DNA from: JAXLRU01 sp046330935
GTDB taxonomy: Bacteria; Actinomycetota; Actinomycetes; Actinomycetales; Kineosporiaceae
DNA length: 64,000 nucleotides
Direction of reading: 5' to 3'
Assembly: GCA_046330935.1 (NCBI GenBank)
Contig: JAXLRU010000005.1
Coordinates: 62,001-126,000, forward strand
Positions 26,585-34,806 of the stretch are shown here, piece after piece; the first letter of the stretch is position 1, and the number at the start of each line of letters is the position of its first letter. The translations under genes and the position numbers were made by a program. Below the pieces are notes generated by a model that worked only from the letters and a program-made list of their open reading frames with translations, was not told the origin of the DNA and made no database searches.

Positions 26585-28407
26585 GTCGGCACACCGACGA
26601 CGGCGAGCCCCGCCCCCGGCGGGTCCGCACGGCCCCCTCACCGGCGCCGACCGAGCCGATCGAGCCGACGGCACCGACGGCGTCGACAGAGTCGACGGAG
26701 CGGCCCGCAGCCGCCCAGGCTCCGGGTGCAGGGGCCGGCTGGAACTCGGAGGCCCCCGACACCGTCATGCTGCCGCTCGGCGAGATCACGAGCCGGCGCG
26801 CGCGGCGCCTGGCCGAACAGGCGGCGGCCGAGGCGGCCGCCCAGCTGGTGGACCGCAGCCAGCCGATCATCGCCTCCCGGTCCTGGACCGAGGACACGAT
26901 GCCGCTGCCGAGGATCGGGCGTCATGCCTCGGGCCCGGTCGAGGACCCGGGGTCCCCGTCCTCACCGGCAGCGGCGCCGGCACCCTCGACGTCGCCGTCC
27001 CGGACGGGCGGCGCGGGCGCGGAGGTGGCGACGAGCAGGCCCCAGACCCGCCGGCAGCGTCGTCCCGACGCGGCGGCCCCGTCCTCGCGGGAGGGCGACG
27101 CGCCCCGGACGCTGCCGGGGCCGCCGTCCATCGCCCCGCTCGGGTCCGGTGCGCCGCTCGGGCGTGGTCAGGACGCGCCGCCGCGGCACGAGTCGCGCGG
27201 CCCTCTGCGGGGCGTGCGCCTGACCCGCAAGGGCGTCGTGGCCGCCACGGCCCTGCTGCTGGTGATCGCCGGCGCGACCGGGGCGGTCCTGATGCAGCTG
27301 TTGTCGGGTGGCTCCGGCCGCGATTCGGCGGCAGGTCAGCCGGTGGCGGCTCCCCAGGACACGATGCTCGTCTCGGTGGAGGCGCCCGGGCAAGGCCTGG
27401 TGACGGGTGCCGTGGTCGGGATCGGGCGCGACGGCCTGGGCGCCCTGCTCGTGCCCGGGTCGCTGGTGCTGGAAGTGCCTGGCGCCGGCCGCACGTCCCT
27501 GAGCACGGCCACGGCCCAGGGCCCCTCGGTCGCCGCCCGCGCCCTGGCCGACGCGCTCGCCGTCCGGGTCGACGGCACGTGGTCGCTGTCGCCCACCGGC
27601 CTGTCGGCGCTGGTCGACGCCCTGGGCGGCATCGTCGTCGACGTCGACCAGCAGGTCTCCTCGGGGACGACCGTCGTGCCCGCGGGGCCCGGTCAGCGCC
27701 TCGCCGGCGTCCAGGCGGTCGCCGTGGCCACGGCCAAGTCCGACAACGAGGCCGAGGAGGCGCGCCTGGCGCGCTTCCAGCAGGTGCTGCGAGGCGTGCT
27801 GCGGGCACTGCCCGACGGTGCCGACGAGCTGGCACCGCTGGTGCAGACCCGGGCCGGGGCGTCGTCGACGACATTCACGAACCCGGCGCTGGTGGAGTTG
27901 CTGCTGCGGGCCCACCGGGCCGTCCTCGACGGGCAGGAGAGCTCCAGCGTCGTGCCGCTGAGTGCGGTCTCGGCCGCGGGCCAGACGATCTACACCCTCG
28001 ACGAGACGGCGTTGCCCGGGGTCGTGGCGCGGCAGCTGCCCGGGGCGGTCGTCGCGGCGGCGGCGGCGCCCACCCTGCGGGTGCGCCTGCAGAACGGCGT
28101 CGGGGTCGCCGGCCTCAACGACGCCGCCCGGGACCGTCTGGTCGCCGCCGGCATCAAGGTGGAGGCGTCCGGCAACGCGCCGCAGTTCGGTCAGCCCGTG
28201 ACCCGCGTGCTCGTGGCTTCGGACTCGGCCGCCGACCAGGCGACGGGCCGCCGCATCGCCGCCGCGCTCGGCCTGCCGAAGGCGCGGATCGCGGTGGACC
28301 CCCTCGGCAGTGGTGTCGTGGACGCGCTGGTCGTGCTCGGCCAGGACTTCAGGGAGTCGATCATCGACGAGGCGGTCTCCTCGTCGGCCGGGTCGTCGAC
28401 CCCCTGA
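26581..28407 (+). CDS. LytR C-terminal-domain envelope protein with degenerate LCP-like region
   Basis: A 608-residue type II membrane protein. A long Pro/Ala/Thr-rich cytoplasmic region (1-215) precedes one membrane helix (GVVAATALLLVIAGATGAVL, about 220-240). The extracellular part has an LCP-like region (GPSVAARALADALAV...LSALVDALGGIVVDVD) and a C-terminal LytR_C domain (LRVRLQNGVGVAGLNDAARDR...). LCP proteins attach glycopolymers to peptidoglycan, but I do not see the complete set of LCP Arg/Asp motifs, so catalytic activity is uncertain. It overlaps nadD by 4 bases and precedes rsfS, a standard actinobacterial arrangement. Confidence 0.85.
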   Translation: MSRHTDDGEPRPRRVRTAPSPAPTEPIEPTAPTASTESTERPAAAQAPGAGAGWNSEAPDTVMLPLGEITSRRARRLAEQAAAEAAAQLVDRSQPIIASRSWTEDTMPLPRIGRHASGPVEDPGSPSSPAAAPAPSTSPSRTGGAGAEVATSRPQTRRQRRPDAAAPSSREGDAPRTLPGPPSIAPLGSGAPLGRGQDAPPRHESRGPLRGVRLTRKGVVAATALLLVIAGATGAVLMQLLSGGSGRDSAAGQPVAAPQDTMLVSVEAPGQGLVTGAVVGIGRDGLGALLVPGSLVLEVPGAGRTSLSTATAQGPSVAARALADALAVRVDGTWSLSPTGLSALVDALGGIVVDVDQQVSSGTTVVPAGPGQRLAGVQAVAVATAKSDNEAEEARLARFQQVLRGVLRALPDGADELAPLVQTRAGASSTTFTNPALVELLLRAHRAVLDGQESSSVVPLSAVSAAGQTIYTLDETALPGVVARQLPGAVVAAAAAPTLRVRLQNGVGVAGLNDAARDRLVAAGIKVEASGNAPQFGQPVTRVLVASDSAADQATGRRIAAALGLPKARIAVDPLGSGVVDALVVLGQDFRESIIDEAVSSSAGSSTP

Positions 28408-28503
28408 GGCGGCTGCCGGGCCCCGCCTCGTCGCGGGCGTCGTCGCGCCCGCGGGCGTGAGAGGGTTGGGCCGTCCGTTCGATCCCCGGCCCAGTGAGGA
28501 CCC

Positions 28504-28893
28504 GTGACCGCGTCCCCCCACTCCGTCGAGGTCGCCCGCGCGGCGGCCCTGGCGGCGTCCGACAAGCTCGCGAGCGACATCGTCGCCCTCGACGTCAGCG
28601 ACCACCTCGTGATCACCGACGCCTTCGTCGTCGCGTCCGCGCCCAACGACCGCCAGGTCCGCGCGATCGTCGACGCCGTCGAGGAGAAGCTGCACGGCCT
28701 GGGCGTGAAGGCCGTCCGCCGCGAGGGTCACCAGGAGGGCCGCTGGGTGCTGCTCGACTTCGGGGACGTCGTCGTCCACGTGCAGCACAGCGACGAGCGC
28801 GAGTACTACGCCCTGGAGCGGCTCTGGCGCGACTGCCCGGTGATCGACCTCCCCGAGGAGGTCCGCAACCCCCGAGGCGACAGCGCCTCATGA
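28504..28893 (+). CDS. rsfS: Ribosomal silencing factor
   Basis: A 129-residue protein of the RsfS/Iojap family that binds L14 on the large subunit and blocks subunit joining when nutrients run low. Typical motifs are VITDAFVVASAPNDRQVRAI and the C-terminal EGHQEGRWVLLDFGDVVVHV. The GTG at 28504 gives the family-length N-terminus. It overlaps the downstream phosphatase start by 4 bases (ATGA), so the pair is translationally coupled. Confidence 0.96.
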   Translation: MTASPHSVEVARAAALAASDKLASDIVALDVSDHLVITDAFVVASAPNDRQVRAIVDAVEEKLHGLGVKAVRREGHQEGRWVLLDFGDVVVHVQHSDEREYYALERLWRDCPVIDLPEEVRNPRGDSAS

Positions 28894-29540
28894 CCGCCGG
28901 GCGGGTGATCCTCTGGCGGCACGGGCGCACGGACCACAACCGCAGCGCCCGCTGGCAGGGGCAGATCGACGTCCCGCTCGACGAGACGGGCCTGCGGCAG
29001 GCGTTCGCGGCTGCCGCCGTGCTCGCGCCCGCGCTCGCCGCCGCACGCGAGGTGGGGGAGCCCGTCCGCCTGGTCTGCTCCGACCTCAGCCGTGCCCGGG
29101 ACACCGCCGCCGCGCTCGAGCGCGCCACCGGCCTGTCGGCGACGCCGGACGAGCGGCTCCGGGAGATCCACGCCGGAGCCTGGCAGGGCCTGGACCGGCA
29201 GGAGATCGTCGCCGCCGGGATGGGGGCGATGCTCGAGGCCTGGGGCCGCGGCGAGGACGTCGCCGTCGGCGGCGGGGAGCGACGTTCCGAGGCGGGTGCC
29301 CGCGCGGCCACGACCGTTCTGGAGCACGCGGGGCGGATGGACGGCGGGGTGCTCGTCGTCGCCGCCCACGGCGGGGTCCTGCGCGGTGCCGCGCTGACGT
29401 TGATGGGGCTTCCGCCGGGGGAGTGGGAGCTGCTGGGAGGGCTGGCCAATTGCGCCTGGGGCGAGCTCGGGCCCGCACGCTCCGGCAGCGCCTGGCGCCT
29501 CCTGTCGTGGAACGTGACGGCAGGGGAGCGGGCCGGCTGA
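28890..29540 (+). CDS. Histidine phosphatase family protein
   Basis: A 216-residue phosphoglycerate-mutase-like phosphatase. The phosphohistidine motif RHGRTDHN is at residues 10-17 and the second His lies in VAAHGGVLRG (near 155-160), with the acid in LREIHAGAWQG. Such genes follow rsfS in most actinobacteria, sometimes annotated as glucosyl-3-phosphoglycerate phosphatase; the actual substrate cannot be told from sequence alone. The ATG at 28890 overlaps the rsfS stop. A tRNA gene lies about 100 bases downstream. Confidence 0.92.
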   Translation: MTAGRVILWRHGRTDHNRSARWQGQIDVPLDETGLRQAFAAAAVLAPALAAAREVGEPVRLVCSDLSRARDTAAALERATGLSATPDERLREIHAGAWQGLDRQEIVAAGMGAMLEAWGRGEDVAVGGGERRSEAGARAATTVLEHAGRMDGGVLVVAAHGGVLRGAALTLMGLPPGEWELLGGLANCAWGELGPARSGSAWRLLSWNVTAGERAG

Positions 29541-29562
29541 CCCGTCCGGGCCGCCCGCCGAT

Positions 29563-29593
29563 TTGGAGGATAGGCCCCGGCATCCGCTATGCT
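29563..29593 (+). promoter_or_regulatory. Promoter of tRNA-Ala
   Basis: TTGGAG (29563-29568) and TATGCT (29588-29593) are separated by 19 bases. The -10 lies about 46 bases before the mature tRNA. Confidence 0.5.
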
Positions 29594-29639
29594 CAACGAG
29601 CCCAAACGGGAACGCGACGAGCGGTTCCGCAGGGTGGAA

Positions 29640-29714
<75 letters not shown>

Positions 29715-29731
29715 CTTGAGTGCAATGTCGA

Positions 29732-29761
29732 AAGGCCCGGTCGGATCAGCGACCGGGCCTT
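29732..29761. terminator. Terminator after tRNA-Ala
   Basis: A perfect 12-bp stem AAGGCCCGGTCG-GATCAG-CGACCGGGCCTT. The A/T ends make it usable in both directions, and the convergent membrane-protein gene ends just beyond it. Confidence 0.85.
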
Positions 29762-29769
29762 CGTGCTGT

Positions 29770-30219
29770 TCAGCCGCGGGTGCTTCTGCGCAGGGCGACG
29801 AGGGCGACGACGAACACCACGGGCAGGAACGCGGCGGTGCTGACCTGGGCGAGGGTCACGTGCCCGGCGGCGACGTGGGCGAGGGTGGCGACCCAGTCGA
29901 CCGTCTGGACGCCGATCATGGTGGTGATCCACAGCCGGTGCCGCTGCGGGTCGCGCGCCGCGGCGATCATTCCCACGCCGTAGCCGAGGAACCGCGCGGC
30001 CATCATCGCGAACAGCCATGACGTCCACGCAGGCGCTGCCGCGAGTCCGAGCGCGTCGGCCGCACCGGCGGGGCTGAGGAGGAAGATGGCGCCGAGCGTC
30101 AGCTGGAAGAAGGCGACGACGTACAGCGTCGCCCGCAGGGCGGGGGCGGCCGGCCGGGGGCCGGGGGGCCGGTCGGAGGCGGCGGGGGTTGGGATCGTGG
30201 TCACGGGGGTGGGCGTCAT
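29770..30219 (-). CDS. Small multi-pass membrane protein of unknown function
   Basis: A 149-residue protein with a Pro/Thr-rich N-terminus followed by four hydrophobic helices (about 32-54, 66-85, 92-112, 122-143). I do not recognise a named family; the pattern resembles small DoxX-like or DUF4345-like membrane proteins. The ATG at 30219 lies 64 bases from the divergent HxlR regulator start, and such divergent pairs are usually regulator and target. The C-terminus ends ALRRSTRG. Confidence 0.8.
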   Translation of the reverse strand: MTPTPVTTIPTPAASDRPPGPRPAAPALRATLYVVAFFQLTLGAIFLLSPAGAADALGLAAAPAWTSWLFAMMAARFLGYGVGMIAAARDPQRHRLWITTMIGVQTVDWVATLAHVAAGHVTLAQVSTAAFLPVVFVVALVALRRSTRG

Positions 30220-30250
30220 GGCTGCGACGGTAGGGAGTCGGCGCCCTCGG

Positions 30251-30278
30251 TTGTCAAAGAGTGAATCGGTTTCATAAT
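30251..30278 (+). promoter_or_regulatory. Promoter of the HxlR gene in the divergent region
   Basis: TTGTCA (30251-30256) and CATAAT (30273-30278) are 16 bases apart. The local sequence is unusually AT-rich for this genome. A short inverted element TGAA-N5-TTCA overlaps the spacer and -10 and could be part of a regulator site. Confidence 0.5.
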
Positions 30279-30283
30279 CTGAA

Positions 30284-30643
30284 GTGGTGAGTGACCAGCA
30301 GGAGCACAGCGGGCAGGCGCAGGAAGACGAGGCCTGTGGCGATCCGTCCTGTCCGGTGGCCCGTGCCGTTGCGGTGCTGGACGGCAAGTGGACGCTCCTC
30401 GTCGTCCGCGACCTGCTGGCGGGGCCAGCGCGGTTCGGGCAGCTGCGCGCCTCGCTGCGCGGGATCAGTCCCAAGACGTTGACGGACCGCCTGCGCGAGC
30501 TGGAGGAGGCGGGGCTCGTCCTGCGCACGCACTATCCGGAGATCCCCCCGCGGGTGGTCTACGAGCTGACCGAGCACGGGCGGTCCCTCGCGCCGGTCGT
30601 CGCGGCCCTCGCCGCGTTCGGGCGGGGCCTGCCCGCCGCGTGA
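30284..30643 (+). CDS. HxlR family winged-helix transcriptional regulator
   Basis: A 119-residue DNA-binding protein. The family pattern is present: CPVARAVAVLDGKWTLLVVRDLL, then RFGQLRASLRGISPKTLTDRLREL as the recognition region, and the wing YEIPPRVVYELTEHGRSL. The conserved Cys of redox-sensing HxlR proteins could be Cys 18 or 23 near the N-terminus, but this is not proven. The GTG at 30284 lies 6 bases after the -10, so the mRNA may be leaderless. It is probably self-regulated and controls the divergent membrane-protein gene. Confidence 0.93.
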   Translation: MVSDQQEHSGQAQEDEACGDPSCPVARAVAVLDGKWTLLVVRDLLAGPARFGQLRASLRGISPKTLTDRLRELEEAGLVLRTHYPEIPPRVVYELTEHGRSLAPVVAALAAFGRGLPAA

Positions 30644-30738
30644 GCGTCCCGGCCCGACGGTGATCGGCTGCACTCGCGCCGCGCGGGCGGATGCGGCACG
30701 GTCGTGCGCGCCCGTCACCGCCGCGAAAGGACGCCCCC

Positions 30739-31461
30739 GTGTCGCAACCCCCCTCCGTCGACACCGCCCTCACCGACCCCGCGACCCGCCCGCAGGGCGC
30801 CGCGCGCGACTGGTGGGCCGCAGGGGAGGACGTGTACCGCGCGATCCTCGACCACCCGTTCGTCACCGGCCTGACCGACGGCAGCCTGCCCACCCCGGCG
30901 TTCGAGTACTACCTGATCCAGGACGCCCACTACCTGCGCGGCTACGCCCGGGCGCTGAGCCTGCTCGCCTCCCGCGCCCCCCACGACCCCGACCTGGTGC
31001 TCTTCGCGACGAGTGCGGCCACGGCCATCGAGGTCGAGCGCACGATGCACGCGAGCCTCCTCGGAGCGCTGGGCATCGACGCCGCCAGGGCCGCAGCGGT
31101 CGAACCGGGCCCGCAGACCTGCGCGTACGTCGACTGGCTGCTCGCCACCGCGGCCACGGGGACGTTCAGCGACGGGCTGGCCGCGGTGCTGCCGTGCTAC
31201 TGGGTCTACGCCAGGGTCGGGGAGCGGCTGGCGGCCGCGTCCTCGCCCGACCCCCGCTACGCGACGTGGATCGCGACCTACGCCGACGAGGCGTTCCAGG
31301 CGACGGTCGCGGCCGTGCTCGACACCGTCGATCGCGTGGGGGACGGCCTCGGCCCGCTCGACCGGGCGCGGGCGCGCACCCTCTACCGCCGCGGCGTCGT
31401 CCACGAGTGGAGCTTCTGGGACGCCGCATGGACCGGTCTGACCTGGCCCGACTTCGGCTGA
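30739..31461 (+). CDS. tenA: TenA family thiaminase II / aminopyrimidine aminohydrolase
   Basis: Salvages thiamine-pyrimidine breakdown products or hydrolyses thiamine. The 240-residue all-helical protein has FEYYLIQDAHYLRGYA (near 55-70), the catalytic Cys in AAVLPCYWVYARVG (near 152), and the C-terminal LYRRGVVHEWSFWDAAW with the expected Glu. The GTG at 30739 follows GAAAGGA. It stands alone; no other thiamine genes are visible in the window, so salvage rather than de novo synthesis is suggested. Confidence 0.93.
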   Translation: MSQPPSVDTALTDPATRPQGAARDWWAAGEDVYRAILDHPFVTGLTDGSLPTPAFEYYLIQDAHYLRGYARALSLLASRAPHDPDLVLFATSAATAIEVERTMHASLLGALGIDAARAAAVEPGPQTCAYVDWLLATAATGTFSDGLAAVLPCYWVYARVGERLAAASSPDPRYATWIATYADEAFQATVAAVLDTVDRVGDGLGPLDRARARTLYRRGVVHEWSFWDAAWTGLTWPDFG

Positions 31462-31472
31462 GCAGGGCAGGT

Positions 31473-31490
31473 CGGGGGCCGGGTCCCCCG
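31473..31490 (+). terminator. Hairpin after tenA
   Basis: CGGGGG-CCGGGT-CCCCCG, a 6-bp G/C stem 11 bases past the tenA stop. Likely a terminator but without a T tract. Confidence 0.45.
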
Positions 31491-31612
31491 GACGACGGGT
31501 TGCGCGCGGGCGAGGTCACCCGAATGGATCACGGGGAGGGCTCAGCTCGGGGCTGGAAGGTGCCGATGTGTTGATCTGGCGCGTCCGCACCTTTCGAGGG
31601 AGCAACACTCTC

Positions 31613-31789
31613 ATGGCCACTGTCGACAAGATCGTCGTCGTCGTCGACGGCGTCTCCCAGACGCTCACCCCGGCGCAGTGGAAGCAGCTTCCGCTGACCG
31701 AGCGCGTGAAGCGGCTCAGCATGCCCATCACGTTCTTCTCCGGCGCCGAGAAGGTCGCCGCCAAGGATGCGATCGCCCAGCTCCGCTGA
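31613..31789 (+). CDS. Small hypothetical protein (58 aa) upstream of a chemoreceptor-like gene
   Basis: A 58-residue protein starting MATVDKIVVVVDGVSQTL and ending AKDAIAQLR. It has no membrane helix; the N-terminal half looks like a beta hairpin and the rest like helices. The ATG at 31613 follows GAGGGAG by about 10 bases; a GTG at 31568 would lengthen it. Codon usage is typical of the genome. A GCCGCCG/CGGCGGC hairpin follows at 31797-31814. It may form a unit with the chemoreceptor-like gene 100 bases downstream. Function unknown. Confidence 0.6.
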   Translation: MATVDKIVVVVDGVSQTLTPAQWKQLPLTERVKRLSMPITFFSGAEKVAAKDAIAQLR

Positions 31790-31889
31790 CCCCCCTGCCG
31801 CCGTCCCCGGCGGCGGGATCCTGCGCGGTCGGCCCGGCCTGCGCGCGTGACGTCTTCGGCCCTCCGGCCCCGTCCCCGAGGAACCATCG

Positions 31890-33098
31890 ATGAAGAACCT
31901 GCGGCTGCAGAGCATCCGTTCGATGCTCGTTGCCATCGTTGTCTTCGCCACGCTGCTGGCCGTCGTCATCGGCGGGCTGGCCCACCTGAGCCTGGCGCAG
32001 GTGCGCCAGGGCGGCGACGACGTCGTGGACCGGGCGAAGCCCGCGATCGCCCTGGGCACCACCCGCACCGCCTGGGCCGAGTTCACGAGCATCACCGCGG
32101 GCAAGATCACGATCAACTCCACGGCGGGCAAGGCGGACGCCGACGAGGCTGCCACCGCCGCCTACCAGCAGCTCCAGCAGGGGCTCAAGGACTACCTGGC
32201 GGCGTCCCCGGGCGCCGAGCAGAAGGAGATCGTGCAGACGCGCGTCCTGCCCGCGGCCGAGGAGGCCGGCAAGGCGTGGACCGAGAAGGTCAAGCCGCTC
32301 ACCGACGTCGTGAACCCCGACGGGTCCGACCTCGTGAGCTACTCCCAGGCCAAGGCGAACGTCTTCGACACCCCCGCCTTCGTCGTCAGCACCGGCCTGC
32401 AGCAGGTGGCCGAGCTCGACGCCGCCGCGATCGACACCCGGATCGCCTCGGCCGCCGACGTCGCCCGCCGCGCCGTCATCCAGATGTGGGCGCTGGCCGG
32501 GATCGGCGCGCTGCTGATCCTCGCCCTCGGCGTCCTCCTGCTGCGTCGCATCACCCGCCCGCTGCGCCGCACCGTGGAGGTCCTCGAGCAGGTGGCGGGC
32601 GGCGACCTGACGCCGCGCCTGGACGTCAGCTCGCCCAGCGAGCTGGCCCAGATGGCCGACGCCCTCAACACCACCCTGGGCACCGTGCACGACGTGATCG
32701 AGGCGATCGAGGCCGACGCCGGGCGGCTGTACGACGTGGCCGAGCGCGTCTCGGCGGAGTCGGAGCAGGCCGGCCACACGCTGTCCTCGCTGTCGCGGGG
32801 TGTCCAGGCCGCCCGCTCCAGCAGCGAGACGCTGCGCCGCGAGGTCGGGCAGCTGTCCAACCTCGCGACCACCCCCGACCTCGCCTCGGCGATCGACCGG
32901 ATCGCCTCCCACCTCGACGGCCTGCGCAGCGAGGTCGGCTCGGCCGACGTCGAGGCCGCCGCCGCGGCGGCCACGGGCGGTGCGGACGCCGACGGGGCCA
33001 GTGCCTCCGCCGACCTCGCCTCGATGGCCGGCAACCTCAACGCGATGATCTCGCTGTTCGTGCTGCGGCAGAGCGAGCAGGACACCACCTCCGCCTGA
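31890..33098 (+). CDS. Chemoreceptor-like HAMP protein lacking the methyl-accepting signalling tip
   Basis: A 402-residue membrane protein. Membrane helix 1 (about 12-34) is followed by a four-helix-bundle-type sensing region (35-195), helix 2 (about 198-217), a HAMP domain (about 218-270, RRITRPLRRTVEVLEQVAGGDLTPRL) and a coiled helical region. The usual receptor tip (EAARAGE-type hairpin that binds CheA/CheW) is absent; the protein ends in an Ala/Gly linker and AGNLNAMISLFVLRQ, which resembles the C-terminal return helix of a receptor. It may be a decayed receptor or one with another output. The ATG at 31890 is preceded by GAGGAA. Confidence 0.85.
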   Translation: MKNLRLQSIRSMLVAIVVFATLLAVVIGGLAHLSLAQVRQGGDDVVDRAKPAIALGTTRTAWAEFTSITAGKITINSTAGKADADEAATAAYQQLQQGLKDYLAASPGAEQKEIVQTRVLPAAEEAGKAWTEKVKPLTDVVNPDGSDLVSYSQAKANVFDTPAFVVSTGLQQVAELDAAAIDTRIASAADVARRAVIQMWALAGIGALLILALGVLLLRRITRPLRRTVEVLEQVAGGDLTPRLDVSSPSELAQMADALNTTLGTVHDVIEAIEADAGRLYDVAERVSAESEQAGHTLSSLSRGVQAARSSSETLRREVGQLSNLATTPDLASAIDRIASHLDGLRSEVGSADVEAAAAAATGGADADGASASADLASMAGNLNAMISLFVLRQSEQDTTSA

Positions 33099-33117
33099 CC
33101 TCCGGCCGAGGCGCGCC

Positions 33118-33167
33118 ACACGACGACAGGGGCGCCGGGCATCCGCCCGGCGCCCCTGTCGTCGTGT
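33118..33167. terminator. Very strong 23-bp terminator hairpin
   Basis: A perfect 23-bp inverted repeat with loop ATCC. The arms (33118-33140 and 33145-33167) begin ACACGACGACAGGGGCGCC; the core ACGACAGGGGCG is the same as in the rpmA terminator. It lies 20 bases past the chemoreceptor-like gene. Confidence 0.9.
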
Positions 33168-33316
33168 CTGAGGGCTGGTGGCGGGGCCGGGCGAGGTGCC
33201 CGGTATCCGTGTCGACCGCCAGGTTCGCGACGGCGATACTTGTGCCGTCCCGGGGCGCAGCGAGGCAGTGCCGTCCATCCCGACGGCGGCGCACGGGCAG
33301 GAGGGAGGTGCGCCCG

Positions 33317-34795
33317 GTGACGGCCGCGCCGACCGTCCCCCTCGCGGTTCCCGACCTCGTCACCGCCGTCTACCTCGTGCCGGTGCCCGACGGCACCGAG
33401 CTGCCGGACCGCCTCGAGCCCCTCGCCCTTGAGCTCCTCGGCTCGGGGCGTCCCACCGCGGCCGCAGCCGCGGCGCCGGGGCTGGTGGAGTCCGGGCTGC
33501 TCCACGTCACCCTGCACGACGGCGAGGACCACCCCTGGGCCGCCGCGCGCTCGCAGGGGCCCGCCCATGCCGGCGAGGCCACCGCCGCGCCGTCGGTCGG
33601 TGACGCCCCCGCGCCGTCCACCGGGGCCGGCCTGCTCCCTGCGGGGCGCGTGGCCGCCGTCCAGGCCCGGGGTCGCCCGGGGCTGCCCGCCGTGCACGAA
33701 TGGGTCGCCCGGGGGTGCGCCGCAGCCCTCGCCCGCGAATGGGACTCGCCGGTCCTCGACGTCGCCGCCGGGCGCCTGCTCACCGCTCCGCGCGCGCTGG
33801 CCGGCCTCCCCGCCCCCGACGGCAAGGTGCGCCTCGCCGACTGGGTGGTGGTGCCGCACGAGGCCGGGCGCCGCGGGTACACGATCACCACGGTGGGCCT
33901 CGTGCGCTTCGGCCTCCCGGAACTGCTCACCGCCGACGTCCCGCCCCAGCTCGTCCGGGCCTGGGGCGGGGCGCTGACGGGGATCGCGCACCGGTTGCTG
34001 CGCGCCTGGGCCCAGGCCGTGCGTCCCGGGCCCGACGGCGCGACGCCCGCGTTCGTGGAGCTGCCCGCGCTGCTGTCGGTGGCGGCGGACGACGTGGCCG
34101 CCGCGTACGCGACGGTCGCCGGCACCCCGGGGACCACCCGCATCGCCCTGCGCTACGACCAGGTCTCGCCCGCCGAGCCCGGCCACCTGCGCGTCGTGCC
34201 GCCCGAGGACTACCCGGCCAGCGCGGGGGAGTTCCTCGCGTCGGTCTGCGCCGACCTCTTCGGGGCGACGCCCTCGACGGTCGTGTACGCCAAGGGGTCC
34301 AGCGGCATGGCCAAGGCGATGCACCGGGCCCGGCGGCAGTTGCCCGGCGTGCGTGAGCGGTTCCTCGAGGGGCGGCTGCCCACCGCCGCCCACCTGATGG
34401 TCAAGTACCCCCTCGAACGCGGCGCCGAGCGCGAGTACGTCTGGGCCTACGTGACGTCGTGGGAAGCCCCCGAGCAGGTCCGCGGGGCGGCCGCCGTCGA
34501 CGCGGCCCTCGACCCCCGCGAACGGGTCGGCCGGCCCGTGTCGGTCGCGGCCGAGGCGATCGTCGACTGGGCGGTGTGGGTCGACGGGCAGGGGATCGTC
34601 GAGGGCGGCGCCACGAACGAGGTGCTGGAGGGGCCGTCCGCGGTGTCGGCGGCGCAGGGCCTGCGGGGCGGCCCGGCGCACGTGGCGGGTGCGGCGGCGG
34701 CGACGATCGCGACGTCCCTGCGGTCGCTGGGCGCGGGTCTGGGGCGGGTCGGCCGGCGACTGGCGTCCCGGGGATCCGTCACGGAGGAGTCCTAG
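33317..34795 (+). CDS. DUF2314-containing protein with long N-terminal region
   Basis: A 492-residue soluble protein. The C-terminal third matches the DUF2314 pattern: MAKAMHRARRQLPGVRERF, then AAHLMVKYPLERG..EYVWAYV, and AEAIVDWAVWVDGQGIVEG. DUF2314 domains are found in poorly understood bacterial proteins. The first 290 residues hold an N-terminal alpha/beta region starting TVPLAVPDLVTAVYLVP and an Ala/Gly linker, with no family I can name. The GTG at 33317 is set by GGAGG 7 bases upstream. The next gene starts 11 bases after the stop. Function unknown. Confidence 0.8.
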   Translation: MTAAPTVPLAVPDLVTAVYLVPVPDGTELPDRLEPLALELLGSGRPTAAAAAAPGLVESGLLHVTLHDGEDHPWAAARSQGPAHAGEATAAPSVGDAPAPSTGAGLLPAGRVAAVQARGRPGLPAVHEWVARGCAAALAREWDSPVLDVAAGRLLTAPRALAGLPAPDGKVRLADWVVVPHEAGRRGYTITTVGLVRFGLPELLTADVPPQLVRAWGGALTGIAHRLLRAWAQAVRPGPDGATPAFVELPALLSVAADDVAAAYATVAGTPGTTRIALRYDQVSPAEPGHLRVVPPEDYPASAGEFLASVCADLFGATPSTVVYAKGSSGMAKAMHRARRQLPGVRERFLEGRLPTAAHLMVKYPLERGAEREYVWAYVTSWEAPEQVRGAAAVDAALDPRERVGRPVSVAAEAIVDWAVWVDGQGIVEGGATNEVLEGPSAVSAAQGLRGGPAHVAGAAAATIATSLRSLGAGLGRVGRRLASRGSVTEES

Positions 34796-34798
34796 ACT
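34793..34798 (+). promoter_or_regulatory. -10 box for leaderless oxidoreductase transcript
   Basis: TAGACT lies 8 bases before the GTG at 34807, overlapping the stop codon of the upstream gene. No ribosome-binding site precedes the start. Confidence 0.4.
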
Positions 34799-34806
34799 CC
34801 GCAGCC

